DNA of 64,000 nucleotides, taken from NCBI RefSeq assembly GCF_030369675.1, contig NZ_CP128477.1:2956001-3020000 (forward strand), given 5' to 3'. The notes below the pieces were generated by a model that had not been told where the DNA came from, did no database searches, and worked only from the letters and a program-made list of their open reading frames with translations. A program made the position numbers and the translations under genes. The stretch is from Peteryoungia algae. GTDB lineage: Bacteria; Pseudomonadota; Alphaproteobacteria; Rhizobiales; Rhizobiaceae. The stretch's first letter is position 1. Every line of letters starts with the position of its first letter. This document shows, piece by piece, positions 7,962-18,181 of the stretch.

Positions 7962-8687
7962 TTACACGAAGAACTGGCCGCCATTGGCCGAAATCGTCGA
8001 TCCGGTGATGAAGCCGGCATCATCGGAAGCGAGGAAGACGACGCAACGCGCGATCTCCTCCGGTTCACCGAGCCGACCGACGGGGATCTGTGGAATGATC
8101 CGCTCGTTCAGCACCTTTTCCGGAATGGCGCGCACCATTTCTGTCCCGATATATCCCGGGCAGATGGCGTTGACGGTAATCCCCTTTGCCGCCCCTTCCT
8201 GGGCCAGCGCCTTGGTGAAGCCGAGATCGCCGGCCTTGGCGGCAGAATAGTTGGCCTGCCCCATCTGCCCCTTCTGGCCGTTGATCGAGGAGATGTTGAT
8301 GACACGCCCGAAGCTGCGATCGCGCATCCCGGTCCAGACCGGATGCGTCATGTTGAACAGACCGGTCAGGTTGGTGTTGATCACTTCGCCCCACTGGTCC
8401 GGCGTCATCTTGTGGAACATGGCGTCCCGCGTGATGCCCGCATTGTTGACCAGCACCTCGACCGGGCCGAGAGCCGCCTCGACCGCAGTGATCCCGTCGA
8501 CGCAGGCCTGATAGTTCGAGACGTCCCACTTGAAGACAGGAATGCCGGTTTCCGCCTCGAAGGCCTTGGCCTTCTCCTCGTTGCCGGCGAAGTTTGCGGC
8601 CACCTTGTAGCCGGCATTCTTCAAGGCGGTCGAGATAGCTGCACCTATTCCGCGCGTGCCGCCCGTCACCAAAGCCACTCTGCTCAT
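7962..8687 (-). CDS. phaB: acetoacetyl-CoA reductase PhaB
   Basis: A 241-residue NADPH-dependent short-chain dehydrogenase reducing acetoacetyl-CoA to (R)-3-hydroxybutyryl-CoA, the second step of polyhydroxybutyrate synthesis. It has the cofactor motif TGGTRGIG (8-15), NNAG (81-84) and the catalytic set Ser134, Tyr147 and Lys151. The segment ISSINGQKGQMGQANYSAAK is close to known PhaB proteins. The neighbouring upstream gene is the thiolase PhaA, 146 bases away on the same strand, which makes the assignment firm. The intervening gap contains a small TCCCGG/CCGGGA inverted repeat (8768-8786) that might separate expression of the two genes. Confidence 0.96.
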   Translation of the reverse strand: MSRVALVTGGTRGIGAAISTALKNAGYKVAANFAGNEEKAKAFEAETGIPVFKWDVSNYQACVDGITAVEAALGPVEVLVNNAGITRDAMFHKMTPDQWGEVINTNLTGLFNMTHPVWTGMRDRSFGRVINISSINGQKGQMGQANYSAAKAGDLGFTKALAQEGAAKGITVNAICPGYIGTEMVRAIPEKVLNERIIPQIPVGRLGEPEEIARCVVFLASDDAGFITGSTISANGGQFFV

Positions 8688-8833
8688 GCTGTCCTCCCCG
8701 TTTTTTCTATATGGTTTTCGTCTGGATCAATCGCTGCGGTTCCCGTCGCAACGGCATGGTCTGACCATCCCGGCTACCAACCGGGACAGAGTTCGCTGTT
8801 CAGTGGTGAGCGGTGCCATTCTGGCTGCCCGGA

Positions 8834-10015
8834 TCAGAAAGCCTCGAGGCACATGGCAACGCCCATGCCACCGCCGATGCAGAGCGTCGCGAGGCCCTTT
8901 TTGGCGCCACGGCGCTTCATCTCGAACAGAAGCGTGTTCAGAATACGCGCACCCGATGCGCCAACCGGGTGGCCGATCGCGATCGCACCTCCGTTGACGT
9001 TGACGATCGACGTATCCCAGCCGAGATCCTTGTTGACGGCGCAGGCCTGTGCCGCGAAGGCTTCGTTGGCCTCGACGAGGTCGAGATCGGAAATCTTCCA
9101 GCCGGCCTTTTCGAGCGCCTTGCGGGATGCGGGAATGGGGCCTGTGCCCATGATCTTCGGATCGACGCCGGCGGTGGCCCAGGAAACGATCCGGGCGAGA
9201 GGCGCAATACCACGACGCGATGCCTCGGCCTCGGTCATCAGCAGAGCGGCGGCGGCTCCGTCATTGAGGCCGGATGCGTTGCCGGCCGTGACCGAGCCTT
9301 CCTTGTCGAAGGCCGGCTTCAACTTCTGCATGCTTTCAAGCGTAGCACCGTGGCGGATGTATTCATCCTGGTCGACGGTGATGTCGCCCTTGCGGCTCGG
9401 CACGATAACCGAAACGATTTCATCCTTGAAACGGCCGGCGAGCTGCGCGGCTTCCGCCTTGTTCTGTGAGGCGACCGCGAATGCGTCCTGCTCCTCGCGG
9501 GTCAGCTGCCACTGGCGGGCGACGTTTTCTGCGGTCGTGCCCATGTGATAGCCGTAGAAAGCGTCCGTCAGGCCATCTTTGATCATGGTGTCGATCATCT
9601 TCATGTCGCCCATCTTCGTGCCGTTGCGCAGATGTGCGCAATGCGGCGCCATGGACATGGATTCCTGACCGCCTGCAATGATGATCCGGGCATCGCCAGC
9701 CGCAATCTGTTGCATGCCGATAGCAACGGCGCGCAGTCCCGAACCGCAAAGTTGGTTAAGCCCCCAGGCCGTGGCTTCCTGGGGTATGCCGGCTTTCATG
9801 GCGGCCTGCCGGGCCGGGTTCTGGCCCTGACCTGCAGTCAGGATCTGGCCGAGGATGACCTCATCGACTTCACCGGCCTCGACGCCCGCACGCTCCAGCA
9901 CGGCCTTGATGGCAATGGCGCCGAGGTCATGCGCCGCGACGGAGGCCAATGCCCCGTTGAAAGATCCGACCGGAGTTCTGGCAGCGCTCGCGATGACGAT
10001 GGACGGGGTGCTCAT
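8834..10015 (-). CDS. phaA: acetyl-CoA acetyltransferase (beta-ketothiolase) PhaA
   Basis: A 393-residue biosynthetic thiolase condensing two acetyl-CoA to acetoacetyl-CoA, the first step of PHB synthesis. The acyl-accepting cysteine is Cys90 ([10 protein letters not shown]). The C-terminal catalytic pair is His349 (GHPVGASG) and Cys379 (CIGGGMG). I chose ATG 10015, which has GAGGAG six bases upstream and gives the standard family length; the frame extends 20 codons further without support. The divergent phaR lies 224 bases away. No PHA synthase gene is in the window. Confidence 0.96.
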   Translation of the reverse strand: MSTPSIVIASAARTPVGSFNGALASVAAHDLGAIAIKAVLERAGVEAGEVDEVILGQILTAGQGQNPARQAAMKAGIPQEATAWGLNQLCGSGLRAVAIGMQQIAAGDARIIIAGGQESMSMAPHCAHLRNGTKMGDMKMIDTMIKDGLTDAFYGYHMGTTAENVARQWQLTREEQDAFAVASQNKAEAAQLAGRFKDEIVSVIVPSRKGDITVDQDEYIRHGATLESMQKLKPAFDKEGSVTAGNASGLNDGAAAALLMTEAEASRRGIAPLARIVSWATAGVDPKIMGTGPIPASRKALEKAGWKISDLDLVEANEAFAAQACAVNKDLGWDTSIVNVNGGAIAIGHPVGASGARILNTLLFEMKRRGAKKGLATLCIGGGMGVAMCLEAF

Positions 10016-10239
10016 GGACGTCTCCTCGGGTTTTATGATTGAGAAGAAACTGACAAAGACTGTCGTCGGTGTCAAACAGGATAAACCCCGCGATCTCGTT
10101 CTTTGGTTGCGCTTGCCTGTCTTTCGTCAAATGCCGATCCTGCAACGCACAAAGAGATTGTCACCAGACTGAATTTGCGCTTACACTCCTCCCCGGGAAG
10201 AGCAAAAACAAACAGAAAACGACGGGTTAGGAGACCGAA
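10016..10239. promoter_or_regulatory. phaA-phaR divergent regulatory region
   Basis: This 224-base region must hold promoters for phaAB (minus) and phaR (plus). TGC-rich elements recur: TTGCGCTT at 10107-10114 and again at 10175-10182, and CTGCAACGCAC at about 10140-10150. PhaR proteins characterised in other bacteria bind TGC/GCA-rich DNA, so these are candidate operators. The assignment is inference only. Confidence 0.4.
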
Positions 10240-10818
10240 ATGGCAAAAGCCGATGGCGAAATCGTTATCAAGAAATACGCCAATCGACGCCTCTACAACA
10301 CCGGGACAAGCACCTATGTCACCCTCGAGGATCTGGCCAAGATGGTCAAGAAGGGGGAGGACTTCCTGGTGCAGGACGCCAAGTCCGGTGATGACATTAC
10401 ACATTCCGTTCTGACCCAGATCATTTTCGAGCAGGAATCGAAGACCGGCAACACGCTGCTGCCAATCTCGTTCCTGCGCCAGCTCATCAGCTATTATGGC
10501 GATCAGATGCAGATGGTCGTGCCGAGCTTTCTCGAGCATTCGATGAAGGCTTTCACCGAGCAGCAGACCCAGATGCGCGAGCAGATGACCAACGCCTTCG
10601 GCGACCATCCACTGTCCAAGAACATGCAAATGCCTATCCAGCTGTTGGAAGAGCAGGTGAAACGCAACACCGACATGTTCCAGCAGGCCATGCAGATGTT
10701 CTCGCCCTTCCTCGGCGGCCAGCAGCCTGCCAAGGAGACAAAGAAGGCGGAAGCCAAGGACATCGATGAACTCAAGGAGCAGTTGCGCTCCCTGCAGAAC
10801 AAGCTCGACAATCTTTGA
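10240..10818 (+). CDS. phaR: polyhydroxyalkanoate synthesis repressor PhaR
   Basis: A 192-residue PHB-responsive regulator. The N-terminal PHB/PHA accumulation DNA-binding domain covers about residues 5-66 (IVIKKYANRRLYNTGTSTYV onward). The PHB-accumulation regulatory domain follows, and a charged helix likely to coil makes up the C-terminus (about 165-192). Known PhaR proteins repress phasin and PHA genes and are released by binding to PHB. An AGGAG-like site (GGAGACC) precedes the ATG. It is divergent from phaA and ends at a strong terminator. Confidence 0.95.
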   Translation: MAKADGEIVIKKYANRRLYNTGTSTYVTLEDLAKMVKKGEDFLVQDAKSGDDITHSVLTQIIFEQESKTGNTLLPISFLRQLISYYGDQMQMVVPSFLEHSMKAFTEQQTQMREQMTNAFGDHPLSKNMQMPIQLLEEQVKRNTDMFQQAMQMFSPFLGGQQPAKETKKAEAKDIDELKEQLRSLQNKLDNL

Positions 10819-10825
10819 AGAAACT

Positions 10826-10850
10826 AAAGGCCCCGCGAGGGGCCTTTTTT
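10826..10850 (+). terminator. phaR terminator
   Basis: A 9-bp stem (AAAGGCCCC with GGGGCCTTT) closes a GCGA tetraloop and runs into six T. It lies between phaR and the convergent membrane-protein gene. Confidence 0.92.
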
Positions 10851-10860
10851 GATGGCGGGC

Positions 10861-11256
10861 TCAGAGCCCGATCGATACATCCCGGCCAGCTGCCCGGTTG
10901 GAGATCGTAAAGCCTGCGACGACATCGATGAAAGCGATGACCATCAGGCTGAAGAAGAGCTGTGTGGCTGCATCGCGCACGAGCAGGAATTCCACCAGGA
11001 ACCCGACAAAGACCAGCATCGACAGCATGTGGTTCATCAGTGAACCGCGACTACTCAGCGTAGACTTGAGCATCTCGAAAAACAGGCACACGAGGGCGGA
11101 GAGGATCACGAGATCACCCAGCGTCATCGTCCACACCGCCCCAGACAGCATCGGAACGGTCATGATCACGCCGGAAAAGGCGGTGACGCCGCTGCCGAGC
11201 ATGACGGCATTGTAGAAGATGAAGGGGACGATCATCAGCGGCACGGCAATCAGCAT
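10861..11256 (-). CDS. conserved four-helix inner-membrane protein
   Basis: A 131-residue hydrophobic protein with about four membrane segments (near 1-20, 26-62 with a break, 72-90 and 95-115) and a short charged C-terminus. I do not recognise a characterised family; similar-sized proteins are common as hypothetical membrane proteins in rhizobia. I chose ATG 11256 because AGGAAGGA lies just upstream and the extra 32 N-terminal codons of the open frame are polar and unlike a membrane protein. The gene sits alone between two terminators and converges with phaR. Confidence 0.72.
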   Translation of the reverse strand: MLIAVPLMIVPFIFYNAVMLGSGVTAFSGVIMTVPMLSGAVWTMTLGDLVILSALVCLFFEMLKSTLSSRGSLMNHMLSMLVFVGFLVEFLLVRDAATQLFFSLMVIAFIDVVAGFTISNRAAGRDVSIGL

Positions 11257-11336
11257 GCGGGATCCTTCCTGGAAATACGATCCCGCCCGGTTGAGCGGCA
11301 ATCGTCCCCGCGATTTAACTATGCCTAATCTGAAAT

Positions 11337-11362
11337 GAAAAGGCCGGCGCAAGCGCCGGCCC
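11337..11362 (-). terminator. rpmF terminator
   Basis: GGCCGGC and GCCGGCC arms around a GCAAGC loop are followed, reading with rpmF, by TTTT. It lies 29 bases beyond the rpmF stop. Confidence 0.8.
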
Positions 11363-11390
11363 TTCGAAACAGTCTATCAAAGCGCAGAAA

Positions 11391-11576
11391 TTATGCGCTT
11401 TCCTTCGGCGTCAGAACCTGACGACCGCGATACATACCGGTCTTCAGATCGATATGGTGCGGGCGGCGCAGTTCGCCGGAGTTCTTGTCTTCGACATAGG
11501 TCGATGCCTTCAGCGCGTCAGCAGAGCGGCGCATACCGCGCTTGGACGGGCTTGTTTTTCTTTTTGGTACAGCCAT
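11391..11576 (-). CDS. rpmF: 50S ribosomal protein L32
   Basis: A 61-residue, strongly basic protein beginning [18 protein letters not shown], the classic L32 N-terminus, and carrying the [13 protein letters not shown] segment of alphaproteobacterial L32. It lacks the zinc-binding cysteine pairs found in some other bacterial L32 proteins, which is normal for this class. It is one of the smallest genes here and is essential for the large ribosomal subunit. A terminator follows directly. Confidence 0.97.
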   Translation of the reverse strand: MAVPKRKTSPSKRGMRRSADALKASTYVEDKNSGELRRPHHIDLKTGMYRGRQVLTPKESA

Positions 11577-11732
11577 TTTCGTTACTCCACGTGACGGGCA
11601 AAACGGGTTTATTCGGCCTCGATGAGGCCGGGAAAAACCCGTCTCGAACTCGGAATTTGGCGGGCTTATACATGGCCGAAGTGGGTTTGACCAGTCCCCA
11701 GGTCACTTTTTTCGTATCTGGGACAGGCCCGA

Positions 11733-12380
11733 TCAGGCCTCATCCTCGGGTACGATCCAGGGCTCGGCGAGCGCCGCCTCTTCCCAGGCCCGCCAGGCCG
11801 GATGCGTACGCATCGCATCCATATAGGCTATCGTCTCGGCATCGCAAACCAGATCATAGGCGCTGAAGCGATTGACCACAGGCGCAAACATGGCGTCTGC
11901 GGCAGAGAATGCACCAAACAGGAAGGGGCCGCCGGAGCGATGAAGCATGTCGCGCCAGATCGTTTCGATCCGGGCAACATCGGCCGTGACACCGCCGGGC
12001 AATTCGATCGCCTTGATGGGGCGGCGCAGGTTCATCGGACAGGCACCGCGCAGAGCCCGAAAGCCGGACAGCATTTCCATGGAGATGGAGCGGGCCAGCG
12101 AGCGGCTCTCACGATCTGCAGGCCAAAGCCCGGCATCGGGGTAAACCTCGGCAACATATTCGATGATGGCAAGCGATTCCCAGACACGAACCGTACCATG
12201 GTGCAACACCGGCACCCGCCCAGTCGGCGACAATTCCAAAAAACGCGGATGGGTAGCACCTGGCCCGAACGGGATCAGTTCCTCGCGAAACGGAACTCCA
12301 GCTGCAGTCATTGCGATCCACGGCCGGAACGACCAGGAGGAATAGTTCTTGTTGGCGATGTAAAGAGTCAGTTCGTCCAT
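11733..12380 (-). CDS. glutathione S-transferase family protein
   Basis: A 215-residue soluble transferase. It has an N-terminal thioredoxin-like domain (about 1-80) with the conserved NKNYSSWSFRPW segment (11-22) and the glutathione-binding ES..II.EY region near 68-75, and an all-helical C-terminal domain (about 90-200). The family conjugates glutathione to electrophiles or acts as a reductase; the substrate here is unknown. I chose ATG 12380, with GGAG upstream; a longer frame adds 25 residues that do not fit the fold. It follows mtgA on the same strand with a 71-base gap. Confidence 0.9.
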   Translation of the reverse strand: MDELTLYIANKNYSSWSFRPWIAMTAAGVPFREELIPFGPGATHPRFLELSPTGRVPVLHHGTVRVWESLAIIEYVAEVYPDAGLWPADRESRSLARSISMEMLSGFRALRGACPMNLRRPIKAIELPGGVTADVARIETIWRDMLHRSGGPFLFGAFSAADAMFAPVVNRFSAYDLVCDAETIAYMDAMRTHPAWRAWEEAALAEPWIVPEDEA

Positions 12381-12451
12381 GACGCTCTCCGAACAGTTGA
12401 GCGCCAACCTAGACCCAAAGTCGGGTTGCGGACCAACGAAAGCTTCTGATC

Positions 12452-13192
12452 TCAATCATAAAGGCAGGTGATGTAATCACCCGAAGCGCGGGCCCGACGG
12501 TCCACGACGTTTGCCAGACGCTTGAGACCAGGTCCCGGCTTGCTCGCCACGCGGTCGATCGGATTGGGCAGGGAGACGGCAAGCAGTGCCGCCTGCTGAC
12601 GGCTGAGCTTTGCGGCAGAAGTTTTGAAATGGTATCGCGCGGCAGCCTCGATCCCGTAGATACCAGGGCCCCACTCCGCGACATTGAGATAGATCTCCAT
12701 CATGCGCTGCTTGGGCCAGACCGTATCAGCGGCCATGGCAAGTGGCAGCTCCAGGCCCTTGCGGACAAAGGATCGCCCGTTCCAGAGGAAAAGGTTCTTC
12801 GCCGTCTGCATCGGGATGGTGCTCGCACCCCGCGTCGCCTCTCCCGCCATCGCGTCGTCGATGACGGACTGGAGCTGGTTCCAGTCGACCCCGCCGTGAT
12901 TGCAGAACTGACCGTCCTCCGACATCATGACGGCGCGCACGAGATTGGGCGATATGTCCTCGAAATCGACCCATCGGCGGTCATACCCCTGCAGTGTCGC
13001 AAGATCCGCCAGCATCAAGGTGGACACCGGACGGACAAACTCCGCACGGTACAGCAGGATCAGCACATAGGGCCCAAGGAGCAAAAGAAGAAATGCGATG
13101 ACTACGGCCCGGATGATCCGGGGCCGCCGCCTCCGCTCTGCCGCCGGCGCAACCTGCTCGTCTTGCTTCAATGCCTCGACTTCCAGTATCAA
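12452..13192 (-). CDS. mtgA: monofunctional biosynthetic peptidoglycan transglycosylase MtgA
   Basis: A 246-residue inner-membrane glycosyltransferase of family GT51 that polymerises lipid II. There is a short basic cytoplasmic N-terminus, one membrane anchor (about 26-48) and a periplasmic GT51 domain. Family motifs are [12 protein letters not shown] with the catalytic Glu, [16 protein letters not shown], and [17 protein letters not shown]. There is no transpeptidase domain, so it is monofunctional. The annotated start is TTG at 13192 without a convincing ribosome binding site. Internal TTG or GTG starts a few codons later are possible, so the first 20 residues are uncertain. Confidence 0.93.
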   Translation of the reverse strand: MILEVEALKQDEQVAPAAERRRRPRIIRAVVIAFLLLLLGPYVLILLYRAEFVRPVSTLMLADLATLQGYDRRWVDFEDISPNLVRAVMMSEDGQFCNHGGVDWNQLQSVIDDAMAGEATRGASTIPMQTAKNLFLWNGRSFVRKGLELPLAMAADTVWPKQRMMEIYLNVAEWGPGIYGIEAAARYHFKTSAAKLSRQQAALLAVSLPNPIDRVASKPGPGLKRLANVVDRRARASGDYITCLYD

Positions 13193-13328
13193 TGAGGTGG
13201 GGCCGTGATCGATGATGATCCCTCTTAACGGCCCCGCGACGAAATGACCAGACGGGCCGCCGCCGGAAGCCCTTGTCCACTGTCAATTTCCCGTTGCCAG
13301 TCAGGGGGCAGCGTGCCAAATAGCCGGC

Positions 13329-14243
13329 ATGATCAAGAGCGCCGAGACCTTCGAACAGAGCTTGTCCGCCTATGCCGAGATCGTCGCGGCGAGGCTTGCC
13401 ACGCTGTTGGACGGAAGTCCACGTCCGGCGGAGATCGCGCGTCCCGGCCGGTTGATCCAAGCCATGCATTATGGCGCCCTCAATGGCGGGAAGCGGCTGC
13501 GCCCCTATCTCGTGATGCAGGCGACGCGCCTTTTCGGCGGAAACGACGATGCCGCCTTGCAGGTCGGTTGCGCACTCGAATGTCTGCACAGCTATTCCTT
13601 GGTCCATGACGACCTGCCGGCCATGGACGACGACGACCTGCGCCGCGGAAAGCCGACGGTGCACAAGCAGTACGACGAGGCGACCGCAATCCTCGCGGGC
13701 GATGGCCTGCTCACCTATGCCTTCGACATCATCGCGTCGCCGGAAACTCCCCTTCCCGACGCTGCCAAGGTGATGCTCGTGCTCGAGCTCTCGCGCGCAG
13801 CCGGAATTGGGGGAATGGCCGGTGGCCAGATGCTCGACCTTGCCGCCGACGAGGAACAGCCGGACGAGGAGGGCATCGTCAGACTTCAGGCCATGAAGAC
13901 GGGTGCGCTGCTGCGTTTTGCCTGCGAGGCGGGCGCCATCATCGCCAGTCGGCCTGCAGAAGATCGCGATCGCTTGCGCAGGTTCGGCGAGATCGTCGGC
14001 CGGGCCTTCCAGGTCGCTGACGATCTTCTCGATGTGACCTCGGATGCCGCGACCCTCGGCAAGGCAACCGGCAAGGACGCGGCTCGGGGAAAGGCAACTC
14101 TCGTCGGCCTCAGGGGCACGGACTGGGCGCGTGCGGAGCTGGACCGTCTTGTCGCCGAGGCCAATGCGCTGCTCGATCCCTACGGATCCGAAGCTGAGCC
14201 ACTAAAGGAAGCCGCCCATTTCATCGCCTACAGGAAGAAGTAA
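13329..14243 (+). CDS. ispA: short-chain polyprenyl diphosphate synthase (farnesyl-PP synthase)
   Basis: A 304-residue trans-isoprenyl diphosphate synthase that adds isopentenyl-PP to dimethylallyl/geranyl-PP. The first Asp-rich motif DDLPAMDDDD is at 94-103 and the second, DDLLD, at 231-235. GGKRLRP (53-59) binds the pyrophosphate. Length and motif spacing fit IspA-type farnesyl diphosphate synthases; geranylgeranyl synthase is the main alternative. The hisC start is one base after the stop, so the two are co-transcribed. The biosynthetic partner ispG is nearby at 16.8-18.1 kb. Confidence 0.9.
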   Translation: MIKSAETFEQSLSAYAEIVAARLATLLDGSPRPAEIARPGRLIQAMHYGALNGGKRLRPYLVMQATRLFGGNDDAALQVGCALECLHSYSLVHDDLPAMDDDDLRRGKPTVHKQYDEATAILAGDGLLTYAFDIIASPETPLPDAAKVMLVLELSRAAGIGGMAGGQMLDLAADEEQPDEEGIVRLQAMKTGALLRFACEAGAIIASRPAEDRDRLRRFGEIVGRAFQVADDLLDVTSDAATLGKATGKDAARGKATLVGLRGTDWARAELDRLVAEANALLDPYGSEAEPLKEAAHFIAYRKK

Positions 14244-14244
14244 G

Positions 14245-15300
14245 ATGAGCCGTTTCTGGTCGTCCGCCGTCCACGCGCTGGAGCCCTATGTCGCCGGCGA
14301 ACAGCCGAAGATCCCAGGCCTCGTGAAGCTCAACACGAACGAGAGCCCCTACGGACCGTCGCAACAGGTGCTGGACGCGATCGCAGCGACATCGGGCGAC
14401 CGTCTGCGCCTCTATCCCGATCCGGCCTCCACGGGCCTGCGTGAGGCAATCGCCAAGCGCTACGGCCTGACGATGGACGAGGTTTTTGTCGGCAATGGCT
14501 CGGACGAAGTCCTGGCCTTTACCTTCGCCGCCCTGCTCAAGCACGACGCACCCCTGCTCTACCCTGATATCACCTACAGCTTCTACAAGACCTATGCCCG
14601 GCTGTTCGAGGTGAAGGTCGAGGAGATCGCGCTGGATGACGGCCTGCAGGTCCGCATCGGCGATTTCGATCGCCCCTGCGGCGCCATCATCCTTGCCAAT
14701 CCCAATGCACCGACCGGTATCGCACTGCCTCTCTCGGACATCGAGAGGCTTGTCGCCGCCCACCCGGATCAGGTCGTCGTCATCGATGAAGCCTATGTCG
14801 ACTTCGGCGCCGAGACCGCAGCATCGCTGATCCCGCGCCATGAGAATCTGCTCGTCGTCCAGACCTTCTCCAAGTCCCGCTCGCTCGCAGGCCTCCGCGT
14901 CGGTTTCGCACTTGGCCAACGACCGTTGATCGAGGCGCTGGAGCGAATGAAGGACAGCTTCAACTCCTATCCGGTCGACATGATCGCCCAGGCGGCTGCG
15001 ACAGCCTCGATCGAGGATGAGACCTGGTTCGAAGAAGCCCGTGGCAAGATCATCGCCAATCGCGAGATGGTGACCGAGGCGCTCCGATCGCGCGGCTTCG
15101 AGGTCCTCCCGTCCAAAACCAACTTCGTCTTTGCCCGCCACCCGGCGCACGAGGGGGCCGATCTTCAGAAGGGTCTCCGCGAGCGCGCTGTTCTGGTCCG
15201 GCACTTCAACAAGCCGCGCATTTCCGATTTTCTCCGCGTGACCATCGGCACGACAGAGGAATGCCATCAGTTTCTGAAGGCAATCGATCAAATCATCTGA
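14245..15300 (+). CDS. hisC: histidinol-phosphate aminotransferase
   Basis: A 351-residue class I/II PLP aminotransferase converting imidazole-acetol phosphate and glutamate to histidinol phosphate. The N-terminal KLNTNESPYGPS (28-39) is the HisC hallmark. The cofactor lysine is Lys210 in TFSKSRSLAGLRVG, and ANPNAPTG (151-158) and DEAYVDF (181-187) bind PLP. It starts one base after ispA and is probably translated with it. Rhizobial genomes often carry more than one hisC-like gene, so its main substrate could also be an aromatic 2-oxo acid. Confidence 0.93.
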   Translation: MSRFWSSAVHALEPYVAGEQPKIPGLVKLNTNESPYGPSQQVLDAIAATSGDRLRLYPDPASTGLREAIAKRYGLTMDEVFVGNGSDEVLAFTFAALLKHDAPLLYPDITYSFYKTYARLFEVKVEEIALDDGLQVRIGDFDRPCGAIILANPNAPTGIALPLSDIERLVAAHPDQVVVIDEAYVDFGAETAASLIPRHENLLVVQTFSKSRSLAGLRVGFALGQRPLIEALERMKDSFNSYPVDMIAQAAATASIEDETWFEEARGKIIANREMVTEALRSRGFEVLPSKTNFVFARHPAHEGADLQKGLRERAVLVRHFNKPRISDFLRVTIGTTEECHQFLKAIDQII

Positions 15301-15363
15301 CGTGTGCCGATTGCCGCAAGCGTCTAATCTCCGGCTTATCGCAGCGTAAACCGGAGCCCTGCC

Positions 15364-15996
15364 GTGACCGTCATTCTTGAACACTGGCCGCAGGTCGTGG
15401 CCGCCTATCTCGTTTATCTTGTCGCGGTCCTGAGCCCCGGACCGGCGACCATGGCGATCGCGTCTGCTTCACTCGGCCAGGGACGTCGGCACGGACTGAC
15501 GATCGCAGCCGGCATCTTCTGTGGCTCCATGACCTGGGCGATCGCCGCCGCTCTCGGCCTTGCCGCCATACTCTCGCAATATGCGCAGGCCCTGATCCTG
15601 ATGCGGATCCTCGGCGGTCTCTATCTGCTCTATCTCGCCTGGCGCGCGTTCCGCTCCGCTGCAAGCCGGATCGACCCGCTTCGCATCAGCAAGGCAGCAG
15701 CGAGCCTCAAGCGCACCTTTCTCATGGGCTATGCGATCCACCTGACGAACCCCAAGGCGATCTTCGCCTGGTTGGCCATCATTTCGCTCGGCCTGCCGGC
15801 CGGCGCGACGCCGCTCGCGGTCGCCATCATCGTCTGCGGCTGCCTCGCGACCGGCTTCACCATCTTCATGGGCTATGCGCTGCTGTTCTCGACCTCCGGC
15901 GCACTCCGCATCTACCGCGCAGCGCGTCGCTATATCGACGGGACGCTTGCCGTCCTCTTCACCTTGGCCGGCGTCAAGCTGCTCACCTTCCGCTGA
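15364..15996 (+). CDS. LysE/RhtB family amino-acid exporter
   Basis: A 210-residue inner-membrane protein with about six hydrophobic segments and the family signature near the N-terminus (LSPGPATMAIASASLGQGRR, residues about 24-43). The conserved NPKAIFAW segment is in the middle. Family members export lysine, threonine, homoserine or related metabolites; the substrate cannot be told from sequence. The start is GTG 15364 with GGAG eight bases upstream. It follows hisC by 63 bases and may be part of the same transcript. Confidence 0.9.
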   Translation: MTVILEHWPQVVAAYLVYLVAVLSPGPATMAIASASLGQGRRHGLTIAAGIFCGSMTWAIAAALGLAAILSQYAQALILMRILGGLYLLYLAWRAFRSAASRIDPLRISKAAASLKRTFLMGYAIHLTNPKAIFAWLAIISLGLPAGATPLAVAIIVCGCLATGFTIFMGYALLFSTSGALRIYRAARRYIDGTLAVLFTLAGVKLLTFR

Positions 15997-16000
15997 AACG

Positions 16001-16028
16001 AAAAAGGCGCCGCACGGATGCAGCGCCT
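16001..16028 (-). terminator. terminator of the OmpA-lipoprotein gene
   Basis: A 10-bp stem with one wobble pair (AGGCGCCGCA with TGCAGCGCCT) around a CGGA loop is followed, on the minus strand, by TTTTT. It lies between the convergent LysE and OmpA genes. Confidence 0.82.
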
Positions 16029-16051
16029 CTGTTCCAGCACGGGTGTAGATC

Positions 16052-16717
16052 TCAGCCCTGGGTGAGCGGAGAGATCTGGATTTCCACGCGACGGTTCTGT
16101 GCGCGGCCATCCGGTGTGGCGTTCGAAGCGACCGGCTGGTTCGGGCCGAAGCCGACAGCCGAAACGCGCCGGGGATCGACGCCCTGGCTGTTGAGATACC
16201 CGGCAACCGACATGGCACGGCGTTCGGACAGACCCTGGTTATAGGCCTGACTGCCGGTCGAATCGGTATGGCCGTTGATGTCGACCAGCGTGCGGTCGAA
16301 CTTGCGCAGCACGATCGCAACCGAATTCAAGGTCGGGTAGAACTGCGGAAGCACCGCATCCTGATCCGTGTTGAAGGTGATATTCGACGGCATGTTGAGG
16401 ATGATGCGGTCGCCGACGCGGGTGACCGAAATGCCGGTGCCCTGCAACTGGGCGCGCAGTTCCGACTCCTGCTGGTCCATATAGTTGCCGATCGCGCCAC
16501 CTGCGAGCGCACCGACGCCAGCACCGATCAGTGCCGCATTACGACGGCCAACGGGCGAACCGCCGACGGCCAGACCACCGAGCGCGCCAACCGCCGCACC
16601 GATGGCAGCGCCACCAGCGGTGTTGGACACCTTTTGCTGGCCGGTATAGGGGTCGGTCGTCGTGCAGGCGCTGAGATAGGTCGCGCACAGCGCGAGGATA
16701 GCGAACTTCTTGATCAT
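16052..16717 (-). CDS. OmpA-family glycine-zipper lipoprotein (YiaD-like)
   Basis: A 221-residue outer-membrane lipoprotein. It has a signal peptide with lipobox LSAC (Cys18), and a glycine-zipper region (about 35-80, with GGAAIGAAVGALGGLAVGG). The C-terminal OmpA-like peptidoglycan-binding domain (about 105-215) contains the signature NGHTDSTGSQAYNQGLSERR, followed by SAVGFGPNQPVASN and NRRVEI. It should tether the outer membrane to peptidoglycan. I chose ATG 16717 with GGAGGGA upstream, which puts the signal peptide at the true N-terminus; the longer frame adds 13 polar residues. It is transcribed alone and has its own terminator. Confidence 0.94.
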   Translation of the reverse strand: MIKKFAILALCATYLSACTTTDPYTGQQKVSNTAGGAAIGAAVGALGGLAVGGSPVGRRNAALIGAGVGALAGGAIGNYMDQQESELRAQLQGTGISVTRVGDRIILNMPSNITFNTDQDAVLPQFYPTLNSVAIVLRKFDRTLVDINGHTDSTGSQAYNQGLSERRAMSVAGYLNSQGVDPRRVSAVGFGPNQPVASNATPDGRAQNRRVEIQISPLTQG

Positions 16718-16792
16718 GCTCGGTGTCCCTCCAGGATTCGGCTGATCATCCGTCAACCGTGAAATTGCGGCAATAAAAAGTTGCCGCCAAGC

Positions 16793-18058
<1,266 letters not shown>

Positions 18059-18181
18059 GGCTGTTTCTCTGCAAGCCTCAATCGCCATGGAGGTGGATCA
18101 AAGCCGTTCGCTTGTCAACCGCCAGCCTCCCGAGCTGCAGTCACATCCGCATGTCAGGCCTGAAGCCCGTCGGGCCACATC

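Noticed and set aside
14221..15384. A 387-codon minus-strand frame opposite hisC.
   Set aside because: hisC has all PLP motifs in frame; the antisense translation has no family features.
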